Assembly: GCF_041538065.1 (NCBI RefSeq)
Contig: NZ_JBGORW010000009.1
Coordinates: 78,788 to 142,787, forward strand
Direction: 5' to 3'
Source of the DNA: Leptotrichia hongkongensis
GTDB lineage: Bacteria; Fusobacteriota; Fusobacteriia; Fusobacteriales; Leptotrichiaceae
DNA: 64,000 bases
Both the position numbers and the translations under genes were made by a program. Positions 7,368-15,814 of this stretch are shown here, one piece after another. The notes under the pieces were generated by a model that did not search any database, had not been told where the DNA came from, and was given only the letters and a program-made list of their open reading frames with translations. Position 1 is the stretch's first letter; each line of letters starts with the position of its first letter.

Positions 7368-9560
7368 ATGCAAGCACAATTAACAGAGAATTTAAAAAAT
7401 ATAATAGCAGGAATAGTAAATGTCGAATCTAATGATACGAATAATGAAAATGCCAATATGTCGGCAATGACACCAGCTGGGCAAATGATGAAATTTGCAA
7501 GCGAAGTTTCTAAAATTTACGCTTTGGAAAATTTGATTTCACCACAATTCAAGGAAGCCCATGAAAAAGGACTTATCCATATTCATGATTTAGACTTTTA
7601 TTCCAGCAAGACTACAACTTGCCTGCAGTATGACCTTGAAAATATGTTTGAAAACGGATTTTATACAAAGCACGGATATATTCGTGAAGCACAGAGCATT
7701 TCTACTTACGCCACGCTTGCAACCATTATTTTTCAAACAAATCAGAATGAACAGCACGGCGGACAGGCTATCCCAGCATTTGACTTTTATATGGCAAAAG
7801 GAGTCTTAAAATCATTTAGAAGGCATCTAAAAAAACGAATTTTAAGTTTTCTAAAAATAAAAAATGGAATTGAAGTTACTAAGGATCAGGAAGAAAATAT
7901 AAAAAATTTTCTAAAAGAAAATATTTCTTCAATAAAGTGTAGCGAAAATGTAATAAAATTAATGGAAAATTTTTTTGAAATAAAAAAAGATGATTTAATT
8001 AAACTTTTGACAGAATCCTATCAAGATACTGAAACTGAAACTTATCAAGCAATGGAAGGATTTTTGCACAATCTGAACACGATGCACTCACGTGGCGGAA
8101 ATCAAGTTGTTTTTTCTTCAATAAATTATGGAACAGATACTTCAGAAGAAGGAAGAATGGTTATCCGTGAACTTCTAAAAGCAACATCAAGCGGGCTTGG
8201 TAAACATGAAACACCAATTTTCCCAATACAAATCTTTAAAGTAAAAGAAGGTCTTAATTATTCTGAAAATGACTACAATCTAGCTAGAAACGATTTTGAT
8301 GGAATTTTAGAAACTGTTAAAAAACAAAAAATTTCTTATGAAAATAATTCAAAAAACAAAAAAAATATTTTTGAAACACCAAATTTTGATTTACTACTGC
8401 TATCCTGTGAAACTTCAAGCAGAAGACTATTTCCAAATTTTGTTTTTCTAGATTCAGAATTTAACAGACACGAAAAATGGAAAATGGATGATCCGAAAAA
8501 ATATAAATACGAAATTGCTACAATGGGCTGCCGTACACGAGTATTTGAGAATGTGAATGGTGAAAAAAGTAGTCTTGGACGTGGAAATCTATCATTTACA
8601 AGCATTAATTTCCCTAGAATTGCAATATTGACAAGAAAAAAAGTAGAAAATGAAATTTTAAAAATGGAAAAAGCTGGTAAATTTTTAAACGAAGAAGAAA
8701 AAAATAATAAAAAAATCGAACTTCTAACAGAAGAATTTCAGAAAAAAGTCCTAGAAACAACATATCTAGCTGGAAAACAGCTTTATGAACGTTACAATTT
8801 CCAAAAAACTGCTCTTGCAAAGCAATTTCCATTTATGAGAAGCAATAATTTGTGGAAAGGGCTTGGAGTAAAGGATGGAAATGAAGAAGTAGGAGAAGCC
8901 ATAAATTCAGGTTCACTTTCGATAGGATTTGTTGGTGGATCAAATGCAATGTACGCCTTATTTGATGTAGAACATGGAACAAGCGAAGTTGCCTATAAAG
9001 TGCTTTATGACACAATTGAGAAAATGGGCACAGTCGCAGATGAATTTAGAGATAAATATCATTTAAACTATTCGATTCTGGCAACTCCAGCTGAAAGTCT
9101 GACAGGAAGATTTTTGCGTATTGACAGAAATGAGTTCGGAGTAATTAAAAATGTTACAGACAGAGATTATTACGTAAATTCATTCCATATTGACGTAAAA
9201 AAAGAAATCAGTCTTTTTGACAAAATTAGAAAAGAAGCGCCGTTTCATAAACTAACAAGAGGAGGGCACATCACTTATGTGGAACTGGATGGAGAAGCTC
9301 GTAAAAATATAGGTGTTATGCTAAAAATTGTAAAAGTAATGAAAGATACGGGAATTGGCTACGGTTCAATAAACCACCCTGTTGACAGATGTAGAGATTG
9401 TGGAACAGAAGCGATAATTTATGATAAATGTCCAATTTGCGGAAGTCACAATATTTCTAGAATTAGAAGAATAACAGGTTATTTGACAGGAGACTTGGAC
9501 AGCTGGAACAGTGCAAAACAGGCTGAAGAGCAGGATAGAGTAAAACACGGCATAAAATAA
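7368..9560 (+). CDS. nrdD: Anaerobic (class III) ribonucleoside-triphosphate reductase, catalytic subunit
   Basis: A 730-residue glycyl-radical enzyme that makes dNTPs without oxygen. The C-terminus shows the zinc site CRDC...CPIC followed by RRITGYL; the glycyl radical is expected on Gly704. Cys85 (KTTTCLQYD) and Cys388 (MGCRT) match the active-site cysteines of the family. The protein starts almost directly at the catalytic domain (NNENANMSAMTPAGQM): the roughly 90-residue N-terminal ATP-cone of E. coli NrdD is absent, so dATP feedback may be missing. A family-specific stretch at about 150-215 is Lys/Glu-rich. GGGAGG precedes ATG 7368. nrdG follows after 23 bases. Confidence 0.95.
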   Translation: MQAQLTENLKNIIAGIVNVESNDTNNENANMSAMTPAGQMMKFASEVSKIYALENLISPQFKEAHEKGLIHIHDLDFYSSKTTTCLQYDLENMFENGFYTKHGYIREAQSISTYATLATIIFQTNQNEQHGGQAIPAFDFYMAKGVLKSFRRHLKKRILSFLKIKNGIEVTKDQEENIKNFLKENISSIKCSENVIKLMENFFEIKKDDLIKLLTESYQDTETETYQAMEGFLHNLNTMHSRGGNQVVFSSINYGTDTSEEGRMVIRELLKATSSGLGKHETPIFPIQIFKVKEGLNYSENDYNLARNDFDGILETVKKQKISYENNSKNKKNIFETPNFDLLLLSCETSSRRLFPNFVFLDSEFNRHEKWKMDDPKKYKYEIATMGCRTRVFENVNGEKSSLGRGNLSFTSINFPRIAILTRKKVENEILKMEKAGKFLNEEEKNNKKIELLTEEFQKKVLETTYLAGKQLYERYNFQKTALAKQFPFMRSNNLWKGLGVKDGNEEVGEAINSGSLSIGFVGGSNAMYALFDVEHGTSEVAYKVLYDTIEKMGTVADEFRDKYHLNYSILATPAESLTGRFLRIDRNEFGVIKNVTDRDYYVNSFHIDVKKEISLFDKIRKEAPFHKLTRGGHITYVELDGEARKNIGVMLKIVKVMKDTGIGYGSINHPVDRCRDCGTEAIIYDKCPICGSHNISRIRRITGYLTGDLDSWNSAKQAEEQDRVKHGIK

Positions 9561-9583
9561 TGCAATAAGTGAGGTAATTTAAA

Positions 9584-10114
9584 GTGAATGAAGAACAAGA
9601 AATAAAAGAAAAAAATTCAGAAAATCTAAAAAATGATTTTACATTAAGGCTTTTAATGACTTATAAGGAAACCATTGTTGATGGTATCGGTCTTCGTTAT
9701 TCACTTTATTTTGCAGGTTGCTCACACGCCTGTCCTGGCTGCCACAACGAATATTCATGGAATCCCAATCATGGAAATATACTCACATATGAAAAACTAG
9801 AAGAAATTGCTAAGGAAATAAATGAGAACACCTTGCTTGATGGAATTACAATAAGTGGCGGCGATCCTCTTTTTAATCCCACAGATATGTTAAAAGTGCT
9901 AAAATTTTTAAAGGCAAAGACAGGAAAAAATATATGGCTTTACACTGGCTATACAATCGAACAGTTACGTGAAGATGAATTACGTAAAAAATGTCTTAAA
10001 TATGTAGATGTACTAGTCGACGGACGATTTGTAAAAGAACTTTATGACCCAAATATAAAATTTAGAGGAAGCAGTAATCAGAGAATTATTAATAAAGAAG
10101 AATTCTTTATTTAA
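9584..10114 (+). CDS. nrdG: Anaerobic ribonucleotide reductase-activating protein (radical SAM)
   Basis: A 176-residue activase that uses S-adenosylmethionine and a 4Fe-4S cluster to generate the glycyl radical on NrdD. The cluster motif is Cys46-SHA-Cys50-PG-Cys53, the CxxxCxxC form. ISGGDPLFNP near residue 87 is the SAM-binding GGD-type segment. The start is GTG 9584, preceded by GTGAGGT; the nearby ATG at 9588 is out of frame. The N-terminal 20 residues are a charged extension. It is transcribed with nrdD. Confidence 0.94.
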   Translation: MNEEQEIKEKNSENLKNDFTLRLLMTYKETIVDGIGLRYSLYFAGCSHACPGCHNEYSWNPNHGNILTYEKLEEIAKEINENTLLDGITISGGDPLFNPTDMLKVLKFLKAKTGKNIWLYTGYTIEQLREDELRKKCLKYVDVLVDGRFVKELYDPNIKFRGSSNQRIINKEEFFI

Positions 10115-10234
10115 ATCTTAAAAAATAAAAATTTCATTTTATACCAAAAACATATAGAAAAAACTCAAAAATAATGCTAAAATACTTGTATAAAATTATG
10201 TTTTATAAAAAATTTTAATAAATAGAGGTGAAAA

Positions 10235-11779
10235 GTGAAAGAAAAAATTATTATCATCGATTTTGGTTCACAATACAGCCAATTAATTGCCAGAAGAATT
10301 AGAGAGATGGAAGTTTATTGTGAAATTGTGCCTTTAATTGATATTGAAAAAATAAAAAATGGAGAAGAAAAGCTAAAAGGTATCATCTTTTCAGGAGGTC
10401 CTGCTTCAGTTTATGAAAAAGGTGCTCCAACTGTAAATCCTGAAGTATTTAACTTAAATCTTCCTATTTTGGGAATTTGCTATGGAATGCAACTAATCAC
10501 ACACTTAAACGGCGGAAAAGTTGAAAAAGCAGATTCAAGAGAGTTTGGGAAAGCTGTATTAGAAGTAGAAAATAACGACAATCCTTTGTTTACAGGAGTA
10601 AAAAAATCTTCTAACATCTGGATGAGCCACAACGATCACATCACAGAATTGCCAACAGGCTTTGAAATTATCGCAAAAACAGATTCATCAATCGCCGCAA
10701 TTACAAACAACAACGGAATTTATGCACTTCAATTCCACCCAGAAGTAGTCCATTCTGAATGTGGAACACAAATTTTAGAAAATTTTGTATTTAACATCTG
10801 TAAATGCGAAAAAAACTGGAAAATTTCAAGTTTTATTACTGAAAAAACAAAATCCATCAAGGAAACTGTCGGAGATGAACACGTACTGCTTGCCCTTTCT
10901 GGTGGAGTAGATTCATCAGTTGCCGCAGTTCTGATTAACAACGCAATCGGACACCAGCTTACTTGTATGTTTGTAGATACTGGTCTTCTAAGAAAAGATG
11001 AAGGAAAAAAAGTTCTTGAATATTACAAAAAACACTTTGACTTAAACATTGTTTTCGTTGATGCAAAAGACAGATTTTTAAACAAATTAAAAGGCGTAGA
11101 TGAACCTGAAGCCAAGAGAAAAATCATTGGAAACGAATTTATCGAAGTCTTTAACGAAGAAATTAGAAAACTTAAAGGACAGGAAGGTGCAAAATTCCTA
11201 GCACAAGGTACAATCTATCCTGATGTAATCGAATCACAATCCATAAAAGGCCCTTCGCACACAATAAAATCTCACCATAACGTAGGAGGATTGCCAGAAG
11301 ACTTGCAATTTGAATTACTTGAACCTTTAAAAGAACTATTTAAAGACGAAGTACGAAAAGTAGGACATGAACTTGGACTGCCTGACACAATTATAAAAAG
11401 ACATCCATTCCCAGGTCCAGGACTTGGAATCAGAGTTATCGGAGAAGTAACTCCTGACAAAGTAAAAATCCTTCAAGAAGCCGACGATATCTTTATCACA
11501 GAACTAATAGAAAAAGGACTTTACGACAAAGTAGATCAGGCATTCGTAACATTATTACCTGTAAAAACTGTCGGAGTTATGGGCGACCAAAGAACTTATG
11601 AATACGTAGCAGCTATTCGTTCAGTAAATACCATCGACTTCATGACTGCTACTTGGTCAAAACTTCCTTACGAATTCTTGGAAGAAGTGTCAAATAAAAT
11701 TATAAACAAAGTAAACGGTATTAATAGAATCGTGTATGATATTTCTTCTAAACCGCCGGGAACTATTGAATGGGAGTAA
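10235..11779 (+). CDS. guaA: GMP synthase (glutamine-hydrolysing)
   Basis: A 514-residue cytoplasmic enzyme that converts XMP to GMP with glutamine and ATP. The amidotransferase triad is Cys82 (GICYGMQ), His168 and Glu170 (FHPEV). The ATP pyrophosphatase P-loop is SGGVDSS (222-228), followed by the dimerisation domain ending in KPPGTIEWE. The start is GTG 10235, with AGAGGTGA immediately upstream. The 120-base gap after nrdG shows no purine riboswitch that I can recognise. Length and motifs are normal. Confidence 0.97.
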   Translation: MKEKIIIIDFGSQYSQLIARRIREMEVYCEIVPLIDIEKIKNGEEKLKGIIFSGGPASVYEKGAPTVNPEVFNLNLPILGICYGMQLITHLNGGKVEKADSREFGKAVLEVENNDNPLFTGVKKSSNIWMSHNDHITELPTGFEIIAKTDSSIAAITNNNGIYALQFHPEVVHSECGTQILENFVFNICKCEKNWKISSFITEKTKSIKETVGDEHVLLALSGGVDSSVAAVLINNAIGHQLTCMFVDTGLLRKDEGKKVLEYYKKHFDLNIVFVDAKDRFLNKLKGVDEPEAKRKIIGNEFIEVFNEEIRKLKGQEGAKFLAQGTIYPDVIESQSIKGPSHTIKSHHNVGGLPEDLQFELLEPLKELFKDEVRKVGHELGLPDTIIKRHPFPGPGLGIRVIGEVTPDKVKILQEADDIFITELIEKGLYDKVDQAFVTLLPVKTVGVMGDQRTYEYVAAIRSVNTIDFMTATWSKLPYEFLEEVSNKIINKVNGINRIVYDISSKPPGTIEWE

Positions 11780-11823
11780 TAATCATTTTTTTTAATAACC
11801 TATACAAAAATTAGGAGGATAAT

Positions 11824-14370
11824 ATGTCAAATAGAGGCTCAGAATGGAGAAAATGGGATTTACATTTACATACAGCAAGCTCTTATGATTATAAATATAA
11901 AGCAGGTGATTCAGACGAAATTTTAATAGATAAATTAACAGAAAATAACATAGAAGGTGTTGTAATAACAGATCATTTTGTTATAGATAAAAATAGAATA
12001 GAGAATTTAAAGCGGATAGCAGAAGAGAAAAAAACTAAAATTAAATTTTTTCCAGGAGTAGAACTTAGAACTGATAAAGGAGATACAAATATTCATATAA
12101 TTCTAATATTTTCAAATGAAACTGATATAGATACATTGTCTAAAGATTTTGAATATTTTAAAAGAAATACTTCAAAAGCAAACGATAGTGAGACTACTAT
12201 TTACTGGGACTATAATGATATTGTTAAATTTGCTCAAGAACGAAATGGACTTATATCTATTCATGCTGGACATAAATCTAATGGCATTGATGAAAGAATA
12301 ACAAATAAATTAGAACATAATCAAGCTATCAAAATAGAATATTCAAAAACTGTTGATATATTTGAAATGGGAAAAGTCAAAGATCTGGAGGGTTATAAAA
12401 ATCATGTTTTTCCTAAAATTGGCAGGCGTCCTTTGATTATTTCTTCTGACAATCATGATCCACGATGTTATGATAATAATAAATGTTTATGGATTAAATC
12501 TGATTTAACATTTGAAGGTTTAAAACAAATCATCTACGAACCAGACGAAAGAATAAAATATGGAAAAAGTAATCCAAATGATAAGTTAGATTATCTATTA
12601 ATCGATTATTTAGAATATGATGATAATAAAAAGATATTTTTTAATAGTGGATTAAATACAATTATAGGCGGAAGGAGTACAGGAAAATCCACTCTATTAA
12701 ATTCTATTGCTAAATATCAAAATAATCCAAATTCAAAAGAAGATCATTACACATTACCAAATGTTAAAGTTATATGGCGTGATGGACAATTAGATGCAGC
12801 AAGAGAAGTAGAATTTATTCCTCAAGAATTTATGATTAATATTTCAAAAAACACTAAAGATTTGAATAATTTACTTCATAAAATAATTAAAGAAAAAGAT
12901 ATGACTAAAGAAGAGGATAAATACAAAGAGAATGTTAATGAAGTCCGAGAAAACATAAACAGATATTTAAATGAATATTTTTCTAAAATAGATTTAATAA
13001 ATGAAATATCTAAACCAGAAGGAGACAGAGAAGGTATAACTAAAAGTATAGAGGAACTAAATAAAAAAATTAACTTAATACGATTGAATAGTCAATTTGA
13101 TGAAAAAGAAAATAACTTGTATCAAGAAAAATGTCTGGAACTTGCTAATTTGCAAGAGGATTTACAAAAAAATGAATCTGAAAGTAAAAACTTATTAATA
13201 TTAAGAGATAAACCTCTTACTGTCAATATCAATCTAGAGAATATTAGTGATGAAAATAAACAATTATTAAACACAAAATTATCCGCTATCGTAAGTCAAT
13301 TAAATAATGAATGGGAACATTCTATAAATGAGGTTATAAATGAAGTTAATCATAACATAACAAATTTAAAAAATAATATTAATACTGTAGAAGCATCTGA
13401 AATATACATTAAAGGAAATGAACTAAAAGATAAAAATACAGAATTAAGTGAATTAGAAACAAAACTTTCACTAGAAAAACAAAAATTAAATGTAATAGAA
13501 AACTATGAACAAAAAATTATGAATCTAAAAGAGCAAATAAAACATTATTCTATAAATATTGTAAAAGAATTTATTAAATATAAAGATGAAATTAGTTTAT
13601 TAGAAAAAACTTTTAATATCAATGAAAATGAACTATCAATAAAAATAAATCCTGTACTAACTGACTTTTCAAAAAAAATAGACTATTTAAATGCTCGTAA
13701 TAAAAATAGCAATGACTTTGTTGAAAAATTCAAAAATATTATGATTAATAACAACAATGAAGGGATGAAAAAAGAATTATTAGAAATTTTTAATAATAAT
13801 GATCTAGTATTTAATAGAAACAAAACTCTTAAAGATTTCATTAATGATATTTTTTCTTCTAATTGGTTCACATATGATTATATCATCACTTACCAAAAAG
13901 ATGAGTTCAAGAATATGTCTCAAGGTAAAAAATCATTTGTAATTTTAAAATTATTATTAGAATTTAGTGATAATAAAAAACCTGTGTTAATCGATCAACC
14001 TGAAGATAGTTTAGATAACAGAGCAATTTATCATGAATTAAGAAATTATATTCTAAAAACTAAAAAACAAAGACAAGTTATTATTGTTACACATAATGCT
14101 AATGTAGTAGTTGGAGCTGATGCTGAAAATATAATTATTGCAAATCAACACAATGAAAAAGAAAAAAATAGAGATTCTGTTAAATTTCAATATGTCAATG
14201 GTTCATTAGAAAATACAAAACCGAAAGATGAAAAATGCGAATATATTTTAGAATCACAAGGAATTAGAGAGCATATATTCGATATTTTAGAAGGTGGAAC
14301 AGAAGCATTTGTTAAAAGAGAACAAAAATATAATGTTAATAATTCATTGAAAAATAAATACAAAATGTAA
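11824..14370 (+). CDS. PHP-domain phosphoesterase fused to an SMC/Rad50-like ATPase (TrlF-like)
   Basis: An 848-residue, two-module protein. Residues 1-240 form a PHP metal-dependent phosphoesterase: His14-Leu-His16, Asp50-His51, Glu80, His91, His147 and Asp209/His211 in the expected order. From about 275 it becomes an ABC/SMC-type ATPase: Walker A GGRSTGKST (282-290), a long coiled coil (about 360-650, rich in Glu, Lys and Asn), a degenerate signature MSQGKK (698-703), Walker B LIDQPEDSLDN (722-732) and a switch histidine, His757. AGGAGG precedes ATG 11824. NCBI-style naming for this architecture is TrlF family AAA-like ATPase; its reaction is not established to my knowledge. The layout recalls single-gene nuclease-ATPase defence proteins, but that role is inferred. 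Codon use looks as AT-rich as its neighbours. Confidence 0.85.
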   Translation: MSNRGSEWRKWDLHLHTASSYDYKYKAGDSDEILIDKLTENNIEGVVITDHFVIDKNRIENLKRIAEEKKTKIKFFPGVELRTDKGDTNIHIILIFSNETDIDTLSKDFEYFKRNTSKANDSETTIYWDYNDIVKFAQERNGLISIHAGHKSNGIDERITNKLEHNQAIKIEYSKTVDIFEMGKVKDLEGYKNHVFPKIGRRPLIISSDNHDPRCYDNNKCLWIKSDLTFEGLKQIIYEPDERIKYGKSNPNDKLDYLLIDYLEYDDNKKIFFNSGLNTIIGGRSTGKSTLLNSIAKYQNNPNSKEDHYTLPNVKVIWRDGQLDAAREVEFIPQEFMINISKNTKDLNNLLHKIIKEKDMTKEEDKYKENVNEVRENINRYLNEYFSKIDLINEISKPEGDREGITKSIEELNKKINLIRLNSQFDEKENNLYQEKCLELANLQEDLQKNESESKNLLILRDKPLTVNINLENISDENKQLLNTKLSAIVSQLNNEWEHSINEVINEVNHNITNLKNNINTVEASEIYIKGNELKDKNTELSELETKLSLEKQKLNVIENYEQKIMNLKEQIKHYSINIVKEFIKYKDEISLLEKTFNINENELSIKINPVLTDFSKKIDYLNARNKNSNDFVEKFKNIMINNNNEGMKKELLEIFNNNDLVFNRNKTLKDFINDIFSSNWFTYDYIITYQKDEFKNMSQGKKSFVILKLLLEFSDNKKPVLIDQPEDSLDNRAIYHELRNYILKTKKQRQVIIVTHNANVVVGADAENIIIANQHNEKEKNRDSVKFQYVNGSLENTKPKDEKCEYILESQGIREHIFDILEGGTEAFVKREQKYNVNNSLKNKYKM

Positions 14371-14463
14371 CTTTCCTAATTTAAATCCAAATTCCCAGTT
14401 TGTTAGATTATGTTTTTATTTTATTATACTGTTTACTATCTCATGTTAATTCCATAAGAAAAA

Positions 14464-14654
14464 TTAAAAACCAGAAACATAGCTAGAAAAAATTTCATAA
14501 CCTTTATCTCTAACCTCAGTTTCATTATATATAACACAGTTTATTGTACCGTAATATTACATTCTCTTCATTTGAATAATATGAAAAACTAGGATAGTTT
14601 GAATCTGATTTTCTTGTAGAATAAAAAAATTCATGCAGTATATCAAAAATACAT
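14464..14654 (-). pseudogene. Broken small gene with two probable frameshifts
   Basis: On the minus strand GGAGG and ATG (14654-14652) are followed after two codons by a stop. Shifting frame in the T run near 14647 opens FDILHEFFYSTRKSDSN and about 40 codons ending near 14535. A second shift at the TATATATAA run opens YNETEVRDKGYEIFSSYVSG to the TAA at 14464-14466. The joined reading, about 63 residues, looks like real protein rather than AT-rich noise. I do not recognise the family. It lies between the PHP-ATPase gene and the DUF333 gene, facing both. Confidence 0.4.
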
Positions 14655-14765
14655 TATAAAACCTCCAAATTTATCCTTTTAAGTAAAAAATAATAATAAA
14701 TATAAAAGAAACAAACTTTTTTATGTTATAAATTAATTGATAATAATAAAAAGGAGAAAATAAAA

Positions 14766-15221
14766 ATGAAAAATTTGAAAGTAATTATGATTACATCTAT
14801 GCTAGTTATCTCAATTACTGGAATGGCAGCAAATTTTAAGATGTTTAAAAAGAAAAAGAAAGACAATACTTCTTCAACACAAATTGCTCCATCTACAAAA
14901 ACAGGAAATCCAGCATCTGTTTACTGTGAAAAACAAGGTGGTAAGTCTGTTATTGTAAAAGGAAGCAAAGGAGAATATGGTGTTTGTCAATTAAAAGACG
15001 GTACATCTATTGAAGAATGGGAATTTTATAAACAAAACAATACTCCACAAAGTCTTGAAGCAGAAATGATAGGAACTCCAAATCCAGCTGCAAAATTCTG
15101 TGTTGACAAAGGTGGTAAATCTATTACAGTTAAAGATAAAAGAGGTAACGAAAAAGGTGTATGTAAATTTAAAAATGGTACACAAATTGATGAATGGGAT
15201 TATTACAGACAAAATAACTAA
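14766..15221 (+). CDS. Secreted protein with two tandem DUF333 domains
   Basis: A 151-residue protein with a signal peptide (residues about 1-21, cleavage near GMAA). Two copies of a DUF333-like unit follow: NPASVYCEKQGGKS...GVCQLKDGTSIEEWEFYKQN (about 49-95) and NPAAKFCVDKGGKS...GVCKFKNGTQIDEWDYYRQN (about 106-150). Each has two conserved cysteines that could pair in the periplasm. DUF333 proteins are often labelled putative hemolysin, without a proven function. AAGGAG lies before ATG 14766 and a terminator follows at 15252-15280. A KMFKKKKK stretch separates the signal peptide from the first domain. Confidence 0.85.
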   Translation: MKNLKVIMITSMLVISITGMAANFKMFKKKKKDNTSSTQIAPSTKTGNPASVYCEKQGGKSVIVKGSKGEYGVCQLKDGTSIEEWEFYKQNNTPQSLEAEMIGTPNPAAKFCVDKGGKSITVKDKRGNEKGVCKFKNGTQIDEWDYYRQNN

Positions 15222-15251
15222 TGATTTTAAACTCCATAATACTATTTAAAG

Positions 15252-15280
15252 ATGACAAATTTATTGATTTGTCATTTTTT
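15252..15280 (+). terminator. Rho-independent terminator of the DUF333 gene
   Basis: ATGACAAAT (15252-15260) pairs with ATTTGTCAT (15267-15275) around a six-base loop and is followed by a T run. Confidence 0.85.
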
Positions 15281-15307
15281 ATTATCAAAAAGTTTAAAAT
15301 CTGAAAA

Positions 15308-15409
15308 TATACTCAAACCTATTTTAAATTAAACTGCTAAAATTATATAAATTTAAGGTTTGAGTAAAATAGTCATAGCTTTTGAGTTTGGTTTTAAAGT
15401 TTTACTATA
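15308..15409 (+). repeat. R1 MITE-like element, copy A
   Basis: About 102 bp, starting TATACTCAAACC and ending TTTTACTATA. The two ends form imperfect terminal inverted repeats of about 27 bases. An internal hairpin pairs ACTCAAACC with GGTTTGAGT. It is one of six intergenic copies in the window (15308, 23043, 35178, 44466, 50628, 63805). It lies downstream of the DUF333 terminator. Confidence 0.85.
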
Positions 15410-15430
15410 ATAGTAATTCTAATTTGAAAT

Positions 15431-15640
15431 ATTATACTGATACTATTCCCCATTTAAATAACTGACTTAATTACAAACTTTTTTAATAAAGTATATAAAA
15501 CTAATATTTTTAAATGATTGAAATATAATTTTTATTTTTTAAATATAGTCTAGTATAAATAAGTTGAATGATTATAAGTTAATTATCAAATAATCTTATT
15601 ATAAAAACTTGTTACTATTTTTAAAAATGATTTATTATTA
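15431..15640 (-). repeat. R4 degenerate repeat, copy 2
   Basis: TATACTGATACTATTC at 15431 opens the block, and TTACAAACTTTTTTAATAAA near 15470 is the reverse complement of the copy 1 core. The segment 15575-15605 mirrors 6586-6635 (the TTATTTGATAA region). No coding capacity is seen. Together with R1 it fills the long gap before the autotransporter gene. Confidence 0.5.
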
Positions 15641-15752
15641 AATAATATCTGTGTTTTTTTAATTTTGCTCTAATTTCTAAGAAAATTAATTATAAATATG
15701 AAAAAATTGATATAAAAAAGACTTATATTTAAAACTTTTTTGTCGTTTTATA

Positions 15753-15761
15753 TGGTATAAT
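15753..15761 (+). promoter_or_regulatory. Extended -10 promoter of the subtilisin autotransporter gene
   Basis: TGG followed by TATAAT (15756-15761) is an extended -10 element. No good -35 is visible at the right distance. It lies 54 bases before the start codon. Confidence 0.5.
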
Positions 15762-15814
15762 TATAACGAATGAAAAATTAATTATAAACAAATAATATAC
15801 AAAGGAGTTTTAAT

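Noticed and set aside
9588..9590. ATG as the nrdG start
   Set aside because: It is out of frame with the radical SAM reading; GTG 9584 is in frame with a ribosome site.
10115..10234. Purine riboswitch before guaA
   Set aside because: The 120-base gap lacks the conserved purine-riboswitch core and any strong stem pair.
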